Source: Candidatus Woesebacteria bacterium (lineage in GTDB: Bacteria > Patescibacteriota > Microgenomatia > UBA1400 > MFAQ01). From it: 10,505 nucleotides of DNA. Below the pieces are notes generated by a model that had not been told where the DNA came from, searched no databases, and worked only from the letters and a program-made list of their open reading frames with translations. Below are positions 6,079-10,505 of the stretch, one piece after another. The translations under genes and the position numbers were made by a program. The stretch lies in contig JAGVOE010000039.1 in NCBI GenBank assembly GCA_020052895.1, positions 1-10,505 on the forward strand, written 5' to 3'. Position 1 is the stretch's first letter; every line of letters starts with the position of its first letter.

Positions 6079-6847
6079 GATTATTTCAACAAAATTAAAT
6101 TTACTACTACTGCCGTTATTTGTCTCCATACTACTATCTACTGCCAGCAAACTCAAGATAAGACCGGGTATTGATACTGTTTTTTACACCATGCTCTCTC
6201 CCCTTTCCATTCCTATCTCTCGTCTTCGCCTCTACTCCAAAAGTCAGTATCTCACCTTAATAAATCTTCCTGGTCTCGAAAAACAAAATCGCCGTCAGAA
6301 AAATCAAATCGCTAGCTTGATCTCTGAAAACGAGTACCTCAAACAAAACCTCTCTGATCAAAAAGTTCTCGACCAGCTCATCGGTGTCTTTCGTGGTGTC
6401 TTGCCTGTTCGCTTGGTTGGTTCAGCCGGTAAATTTATAGTTTCATCCTCAAGCTCTCTAGCTGACGTTCGGCCGGGACAGCCTCTGGTCTCAGGCAAGA
6501 TCCTTTTGGGAACCGTGAGAGAGGTCAAAAACAATATTGTCACCATTACTCCTCTAAGTAGTGACAAAACTCCTATCTTCCCGGTACGAACCACTTCAGG
6601 CCAAAAAGGCTTGTATCAGTACTCGGCAAACAGTTCTCAGATCATTGACATTCCCAGCCAGTCTCCTCTGGTTTTGGGAGACATGGTGCTCACCGAGCCA
6701 GGCGAAATCTTTCCCGGCAGTCTCATCATCGGTCAAGTCTCTCGACTACTCACCGTTAGCCAGGAGCCTCTCCAAAGAGCCGAGGTCCTTCTCTACGACA
6801 CCCTCGACCACTCTCCAGAAAATCTAGCCATCATCACCCAGCCTTAA
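6077..6847 (+). CDS. mreC: Rod shape-determining protein MreC, inverted relative to its partners
   Basis: An elongasome scaffold that links cytoplasmic MreB to periplasmic synthases. From the ATG at 6077 it has 256 residues: a membrane anchor (about 5-25, LNLLLLPLFVSILLSTASKL), a coiled coil (about 60-100, LEKQNRRQKNQIASLISENEYLKQNL), then the beta-rich MreC domain with PVRLVGSAGKFIVSS, VRPGQPLVSGKILLGTVREV and LTEPGEIFPGSLIIGQVSRL. Length is slightly below the usual 270-370. An in-frame ATG at 6050 has AGGA 8 nt upstream and would add nine residues; I prefer 6077 because it places the anchor at the N-terminus as in homologs. The start codon shares CATG with the opposite-strand mreD start. 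The stop codon is directly followed by a REP-like element. mreB, mreD and mrdA are all on the other strand. Confidence 0.88.
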   Translation: MIISTKLNLLLLPLFVSILLSTASKLKIRPGIDTVFYTMLSPLSIPISRLRLYSKSQYLTLINLPGLEKQNRRQKNQIASLISENEYLKQNLSDQKVLDQLIGVFRGVLPVRLVGSAGKFIVSSSSSLADVRPGQPLVSGKILLGTVREVKNNIVTITPLSSDKTPIFPVRTTSGQKGLYQYSANSSQIIDIPSQSPLVLGDMVLTEPGEIFPGSLIIGQVSRLLTVSQEPLQRAEVLLYDTLDHSPENLAIITQP

Positions 6848-6902
6848 CGTCATCCTGAGCGAAAAGAGTTTACCCGCCCTAGGCGGGAAGGATCTCACTC
6901 CA
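6848..6902. repeat. REP-like element, CCT/AGG type, copy 2
   Basis: Identical over 55 bp to the copy at 5592-5646 and in the same orientation. It begins at the base after the mreC stop codon. Its hairpin could stabilise or end transcripts from either side. Confidence 0.9.
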
Positions 6903-6920
6903 GTCTCAAATGGTTATATG

Positions 6921-6947
6921 GGATTTCTCCACTTCGGTCGAAATGAC
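6921..6947. repeat. Partial REP-like element (right half of the 5534-5587 type)
   Basis: GGATTTCTCCAC, then TCGGTCG and AAATGAC resemble the right half of the 5534-5587 element. The left half is missing, so this is a decayed copy. The rest of the gap to mreB (6948-7006) shows nothing clear. Confidence 0.5.
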
Positions 6948-7006
6948 GGTGTAAAAGACATTATTCAACAGTCTCATAAGCCAAAGTAACCTCTACCAAC
7001 AACTTC

Positions 7007-8071
7007 CTATCGCAGTCCACCCACCACTCGTACCTTGGCCAGAAGTTTATCATCCTCCAGCACCTTCGCACAGCCTCGCACCACCGCCTCGAGAGGCGTA
7101 TCCGTCACCCAGACCGGCATACCTATCTGTTCACCAATCAGCTTGTCTATTCCCCGGATCAGCGAGCCGCCACCAGCCATGACCATGCCTTTTTCTAGAA
7201 TGTCGGCCACTAAGTCCGGTGGTGTTTCTTCAATTATCAAAGCAATTTCACTCAAAATCTGATTCACAATCGGCATCATCGACTCCCTTATCTCCACACT
7301 ATCAAGCTTGAGAGACTTCGGTAGTCCATCCTCCAAACTTCGGCCCCGCACTACGATCTGCAAAGGATTACCTTCTTTTTCCTTTTTCTGGGGGTAGGCG
7401 GAGCCTACGGCTAGCTTCACTTCTTCAGCTGTACTCTCGCCCAGAAGCAAATTGTACTTTAAGCGGACAAAGTTCTGAATCGCCTCGGTTAGCTCGTCCC
7501 CGGCTACTCGCAAACTACGGTTTAGTACCAATCCTCCCAAAGAGATCACCCCTATCTCACTAGTTCCTCCACCAATGTCACAAATTAGTTGTCCCTCGGC
7601 CTTCTCCACCGGCAGTCCGGAGCCAATAGCCGCCGCCATCGGCTCCTCGATGAGAAAGACCGATCTGGCCCCGGCTTCCAGTGCCGCTTCTTGGACGGCA
7701 CGCCGCTCCACTTCCGTTACTCCACTGGGAATCCCCACCGCCACTCTTGGCCGGGGAATCTTAAAGCCCAAGCCCTTATAAAGCTCATGAACTTCCACGA
7801 TGTAGTGTTTGAGCATTGCCTCTGCCGCGTCAAAATCGGCGATCACTCCGTCTCGCAGGGGTCTTACCACTTCAATATTGGCCGGATTTTTTCCCAACAT
7901 CTTCTTGGCCTCTTCCCCCATTGCCAAAATTGCTTTGGTTTTCATATTTCTGGCCACCACCGAAGGCTGGCGGATAACCACCCCCTTTCCTCGCACGTGA
8001 ACCACCACGTTGGCCGTACCTAGATCTATACCCACATCCAGGGTCGCTAGTCGCCACAGTTTTTCAAACAT
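7007..8071 (-). CDS. mreB: Rod shape-determining protein MreB (bacterial actin)
   Basis: Polymerises with ATP on the inner membrane face and directs side-wall peptidoglycan synthesis. The sequence is a typical 354-residue MreB: an N-terminal amphipathic stretch (MFEKLWRL) for membrane contact, phosphate-1 loop DVGIDLGTANVVV (12-24), IPSGVTEVERRAVQEAA (114-130), EEPMAAAIGSG (142-152), phosphate-2 loop DIGGGTSEIGVISLGG (165-180) and the adenosine motif AGGGSLIRGID (299-309). A short lysine/glutamate-rich loop (PQKKEKEGN, 227-235) is slightly longer than usual. No Shine-Dalgarno sequence is seen upstream of the ATG. It is transcribed away from the tRNA-Thr gene and heads the elongation cluster. 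Confidence 0.98.
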   Translation of the reverse strand: MFEKLWRLATLDVGIDLGTANVVVHVRGKGVVIRQPSVVARNMKTKAILAMGEEAKKMLGKNPANIEVVRPLRDGVIADFDAAEAMLKHYIVEVHELYKGLGFKIPRPRVAVGIPSGVTEVERRAVQEAALEAGARSVFLIEEPMAAAIGSGLPVEKAEGQLICDIGGGTSEIGVISLGGLVLNRSLRVAGDELTEAIQNFVRLKYNLLLGESTAEEVKLAVGSAYPQKKEKEGNPLQIVVRGRSLEDGLPKSLKLDSVEIRESMMPIVNQILSEIALIIEETPPDLVADILEKGMVMAGGGSLIRGIDKLIGEQIGMPVWVTDTPLEAVVRGCAKVLEDDKLLAKVRVVGGLR

Positions 8072-8123
8072 GTTTACTAATATACGTGATCATAATATGG
8101 CTAAATAATATCAAAGTATAGCC

Positions 8124-8152
8124 ATTAAAGCGAGAGACAAAAGTATTGACAA
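8124..8152 (-). promoter_or_regulatory. Probable mreB promoter
   Basis: Minus strand TTGTCA (8147-8152) and TTTAAT (8124-8129), 17 nt apart, each differ from consensus at one base. The predicted start leaves a leader of about 45 nt. The -35 box overlaps that of the opposite-strand tRNA promoter. A TATACT at 8115-8120 is an alternative -10 but lacks a well-placed -35. Confidence 0.65.
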
Positions 8153-8174
8153 CCAGCCTAATTTCTCATAGAAT
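8146..8174 (+). promoter_or_regulatory. Promoter of tRNA-Thr
   Basis: TTGACA (8146-8151, perfect) and TAGAAT (8169-8174, one mismatch) are 17 nt apart. The predicted start, near 8181, lies about 13 nt before the mature tRNA. Confidence 0.85.
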
Positions 8175-8193
8175 CACCAAGTAATTTAAAAGC

Positions 8194-8267
8194 GCGTGCG
8201 TAGCTCAGTTGGTTAGAGCGTTTGGTTGGTAATCAAAAGGTCGGGGGTTCGAATCCCTTCGCGCGCT
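8194..8267 (+). tRNA. tRNA-Thr (anticodon GGT)
   Basis: A complete cloverleaf. The acceptor GCGTGCG (8194-8200) pairs with CGCGCGC (8260-8266) with one G-U; D-arm TAGCTCAGTTGGTTAGAGC; anticodon stem TTTGG/TCAAA; loop TTGGTAA with anticodon GGT at 8228-8230, reading ACC; T-arm with TTCGAAT. The discriminator is T8267. CCA is not encoded, so it must be added after transcription. Confidence 0.96.
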
Positions 8268-8270
8268 CTT

Positions 8271-8317
8271 GCCCAGAAAGCCATCGTCTTTCATAAGTCC
8301 GACACCGCTTTCTGGGC
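8271..8317 (+). other. Long-range inverted repeat just after the tRNA
   Basis: GCCCAGAAAGC (8271-8281) and GCTTTCTGGGC (8307-8317) form a perfect 11-bp stem with a 25-nt loop, 3 nt after the tRNA. The tail is only mildly T-rich (ATTCTTTC). It may protect or guide 3' processing, act as a weak first terminator, or be a small RNA on the same transcript. Confidence 0.6.
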
Positions 8318-8329
8318 ATTCTTTCAAAC

Positions 8330-8370
8330 AAATCCTCCGGTATATATCGGAGGATTTTTCTTTTTCTTTA
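8330..8370 (+). terminator. Intrinsic terminator of the tRNA-Thr transcript
   Basis: AAATCCTCCG (8330-8339) pairs with CGGAGGATTT (8348-8357) around an AT-rich 8-nt loop, followed by TTTCTTTTTCTTT on the plus strand. Confidence 0.9.
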
Positions 8371-8393
8371 CTAAACTGACCAGACTTTATCTG

Positions 8394-8447
8394 GTCATCC
8401 TGAGCGAAAAGAGTTTACCCGCCCTAGGCGGGAAGGATCTCATTCCA
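8394..8447. repeat. REP-like element, CCT/AGG type, copy 3
   Basis: One mismatch from copies 1 and 2. The direct repeat ATCTGGT occurs at 8389-8395 and 8447-8453, compatible with a 7-bp target duplication. Its left edge also overlaps a 7-bp hairpin (8378-8384 with 8390-8396). It ends 17 nt before the ligase-like gene. Confidence 0.88.
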
Positions 8448-8464
8448 TCTGGTAAACTAGTCCC

Positions 8465-10495
8465 ATGTCACCCGCGTCGAAAAAAGCCAAACCGCTGTCA
8501 GAGAATCAAGCTTATACCCCCAATTTTATCCATTACTGCTTCTACGCCCTCTTCTTTGTGACTCCTCTTCTCCTTTGGCCTTTTACCTCTGAAGTTTTTG
8601 AGTTCAACAAAATGCTCTTTGTTTATACCATGACCGTTATCATCGCCACCGCCTGGGCTGTTCGGTCATTTCAAATTAAAAGATTTGAGATTGCCCGCAC
8701 TCCCCTGGATCTGCCACTCATCTTGTTTGTCACTTCTCAGATTGCCTCCACCATCTTTAGTATCGACCGTCACACTAGCCTCTGGGGTTACTACTCCCGC
8801 TTTCACGGTGGGCTGGTCTCAACTTTTTGTTATGTCTTTCTTTTTTACGCCTTGGTTACTCATTTTCACCGTCACTCCAAAGCTCTCAAAAACCTAATTT
8901 ATGCCATCCTAGCTACCGCCACTCTCACTGCCATCTACGCCGTTCTGGAAAGACTGGGTATTGACAAAAATATCTGGGTCCAAGATGTCCAAAATCGGGT
9001 TTTTTCCACCTTGGGTCAGCCCAACTGGCTCTCAGCCTACCTCATCGCCCTCTTACCACTCTCTCTTTTCTCCGCACTTCATACCAAACACCAAGCACCC
9101 CGCACAATATATTCTCTCCTTTCACTATTATTCCTTGCCGCCATTCTTTTTACTCGCTCTCAGTCCGGTATCGGTGCTACCGCTATCATTCTCTTGGTCT
9201 TTACTGTCATTACTCTCATCCAAAAAAAACAAACCAAAGTTCTGCCTGCTCTGGCGCTAGCTCTGCTGGTTATTTTATTTCTCAAAAGCTCTGCTGTTAT
9301 CAGAACCCTTCAATCACTCAACAAAACCAATCCTTTTTACTCTGACACCGTAACCATTGTCACCCAAGAAAACGAGACCAGAATCGGTGGCAGTGACTCC
9401 ATGACCATTCGTCGAGTGGTCTGGCAAGGGGCTATTGACCTTGGTAAAAAGTATCCTTTTTTTGGTACCGGTGTGGAAACTTTTGGCTACTCTTACTACT
9501 GGGTACGGCCAGCCATTCACAACCTCACTTCCGAAGACAACTTTCTTTACAACAAAGCCCACAATGAGTATCTAAACTTTCTAGCCACTACCGGCTTTTT
9601 TGGTCTACTCACTTATCTCTTTCTCATCTTCTCCATCATTCGCGTCATTGCGAGGAATACAGCCGAGTTTACCCGCCGTGGCGGGTGGCAATCCCACTCC
9701 ACGAGCGAATTAGATCTATCCTCCCCCCTCCTCCTCGGCTTCACCAGCGTTCTCATCACTAATTACTTCGGCTTCTCGGTGGTCAATGTGGCTCTCTTTT
9801 TCTTTCTCTTTCCGGCTATCTACATTTCAACTTTAGACAATAATAAAACCATTTCTCTCAGGATAAATCTGCACCAAACACTAAGCACTGTCCTTATTTT
9901 GGCACTATCCCTCTGGCTACTTCTGGGAGTTCGTCGCCTGTGGCAAGCTGATCTCGCCTATGTCGCCGGCCGAAGCAATCTAGCCAAAAATATAGAAGCC
10001 ATCAAAAAGAACCCCTCTGAGCCTCTCTACTATGCTCAGCTGGGCAACATCCAGGCTTTGGTCGCCACTCAAATCCTGTCCCCACAGATCAAAGAAATGC
10101 CGGCCACCACCTCGGCTCAGATAAAAGCTCAAGCCAACTCATATCTCAATCAGTATGTTCAAGAGGCTCTAAAAAACACTAGTCAAGCCGTCTCGATGAA
10201 TAAATACAATCTTAACCTGCTCAAGACCAAAGCCCGCACCGAACTTACACTGGCCCAGCTAGACCCAAAGTACAATTCAGACGCTATTCAAACCCTACTC
10301 AAGATTACTGAGTTTTCTCCCACCGAGGCCATCAACTACTTCAATGTCGGTATTCTTTATACTGAGCTGGGCCAGAACGACCAAGCCAAGCTGGCTTTTC
10401 AAAAAGCGCTCCAGCTTAAACCCGACTACGAGGCCGCCAAAGACAAATTATCGTCATTGCGAGGAAACGACCTGCCTGCCGGCAGGCAGGAGTGA
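8465..10495 (+). CDS. O-antigen ligase-type (Wzy_C) membrane protein with C-terminal TPR
   Basis: A 676-residue protein with about a dozen hydrophobic segments (from about 23-40 to about 473-489), a large extracytoplasmic loop (about 280-365) and a soluble C-terminal region. The loop ends in GTGVETFGYSYYW (334-346) and KAHNEYLNFLATTGFFGLL (364-382), the hallmark of O-antigen ligases and related polymerases or glycoprotein oligosaccharyltransferases, which transfer lipid-linked glycans at the outer face of the membrane. Substrate cannot be told. The soluble part contains at least one TPR (about 620-655, AINYFNVGILYTELGQNDQAKLAFQKALQLKP). Residues 393-412 and the last 11 (RGNDLPAGRQE) are encoded by dispersed repeats, and 7-bp repeats are read at 206-215 and 470-476. 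There is no clear Shine-Dalgarno site before the ATG. Alternative starts inside would remove the first membrane segment. Confidence 0.88.
   Translation: MSPASKKAKPLSENQAYTPNFIHYCFYALFFVTPLLLWPFTSEVFEFNKMLFVYTMTVIIATAWAVRSFQIKRFEIARTPLDLPLILFVTSQIASTIFSIDRHTSLWGYYSRFHGGLVSTFCYVFLFYALVTHFHRHSKALKNLIYAILATATLTAIYAVLERLGIDKNIWVQDVQNRVFSTLGQPNWLSAYLIALLPLSLFSALHTKHQAPRTIYSLLSLLFLAAILFTRSQSGIGATAIILLVFTVITLIQKKQTKVLPALALALLVILFLKSSAVIRTLQSLNKTNPFYSDTVTIVTQENETRIGGSDSMTIRRVVWQGAIDLGKKYPFFGTGVETFGYSYYWVRPAIHNLTSEDNFLYNKAHNEYLNFLATTGFFGLLTYLFLIFSIIRVIARNTAEFTRRGGWQSHSTSELDLSSPLLLGFTSVLITNYFGFSVVNVALFFFLFPAIYISTLDNNKTISLRINLHQTLSTVLILALSLWLLLGVRRLWQADLAYVAGRSNLAKNIEAIKKNPSEPLYYAQLGNIQALVATQILSPQIKEMPATTSAQIKAQANSYLNQYVQEALKNTSQAVSMNKYNLNLLKTKARTELTLAQLDPKYNSDAIQTLLKITEFSPTEAINYFNVGILYTELGQNDQAKLAFQKALQLKPDYEAAKDKLSSLRGNDLPAGRQE
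9083..9110. repeat. 7-bp tandem repeat in the ligase-like gene
   Basis: ACCAAAC, ACCAAGC, ACCCCGC, ACAATAT: a 7-nt period read in frame as TKHQAPRTIY between two membrane segments. Confidence 0.55.
9643..9700. repeat. REP-like element, TGC/GCA type, inside the ligase-like gene
   Basis: Starts CGTCATTGCGAG and ends GTGGCAATCCCACTCC. The outer ATTGC pairs with GCAAT. The core GAGTTTACCCGCC-GT-GGCGGG is nearly the core of the 55-bp elements. It is read in frame as about 20 hydrophilic residues (RVIARNTAEFTRRGGWQSHS) between two membrane segments. Confidence 0.85.
9873..9893. repeat. Short 7-bp tandem repeat in the ligase-like gene
   Basis: ACCAAAC, ACTAAGC, ACTGTCC: three related heptamers, read as HQTLSTV. 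Short enough that chance cannot be excluded. Confidence 0.4.
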
Positions 10496-10505
10496 CGTGG
10501 CAATC
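10452..10505. repeat. REP-like element, TGC/GCA type, with the PAGRQ palindrome as core (reaches window edge)
   Basis: Begins CGTCATTGCGAGGAA and ends GTGGCAATC at the window edge. The core is the perfect 20-bp palindrome (10471-10490) also seen in topA. It supplies the last codons and the stop of the ligase-like gene. Confidence 0.85.

Noticed and set aside
5534..6947. CRISPR array
   Set aside because: The repeats are few, irregularly spaced by whole genes, and no cas gene is near; they are dispersed palindromes.
7589..8023. 144-codon plus-strand frame inside mreB
   Set aside because: Antisense to a perfectly conserved mreB; no ribosome site and no known pattern.
8226..8561. Plus-strand reading frame spanning tRNA, terminator and repeat
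   Set aside because: It begins inside the tRNA and crosses a terminator and a REP-like element; it is a shadow frame.

Overview
The window looks like a stretch of a small-genome bacterium of the Candidate Phyla Radiation (Patescibacteria), perhaps a Microgenomates-type lineage. This is inferred from short versions of core proteins, weak or absent Shine-Dalgarno sites before several genes, and many small dispersed palindromes and short-unit tandem repeats, some read in frame as peptides of the PAGRQ and NSRTQG type. No 16S rRNA or ribosomal protein gene is present to settle the taxonomy. The core genes are ordinary housekeeping genes; the repeats and one ncRNA-like locus are the unusual part.

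Layout. Positions 1-1443 (minus strand) carry three paralogous genes of an unrecognised family; one runs off the left edge, one is a short single-domain version, and the two longer copies share a duplicated leader. Positions 1504-3621 (minus) hold topA, whose reading frame contains at least four repeat-derived insertions. Positions 3683-3956 (minus) hold a strong promoter, about 230 nt of highly structured sequence and an intrinsic terminator; this is best read as an unrecognised non-coding RNA.

Positions 3990-8071 are a cell-elongation cluster in the canonical order mreB, mreC, mreD, mrdA (PBP2-like transpeptidase). mreB, mreD and mrdA lie on the minus strand, but mreC is inverted onto the plus strand, and its start codon overlaps that of mreD head-to-head in one CATG. 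REP-like elements fill the gaps between these genes. MreB filaments with MreC and MreD would position the PBP2-type transpeptidase to build side-wall peptidoglycan. A divergent promoter pair with overlapping -35 boxes serves mreB (minus) and a tRNA-Thr(GGT) gene (plus), which ends in a clear terminator.

Positions 8465-10495 (plus) encode a multi-pass O-antigen-ligase-type membrane protein with a C-terminal TPR. One dispersed repeat is read in its frame in a loop, and a second forms its C-terminal tail at the window edge.

The most interesting signal is a modular family of nested palindromes. The outer stem exists in two compensatory versions (ATCCT/AGGAT and ATTGC/GCAAT) and encloses exchangeable inner palindromes. 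The same inner palindrome and the 8-bp and 7-bp tandem repeats also sit inside protein genes without breaking the frame.
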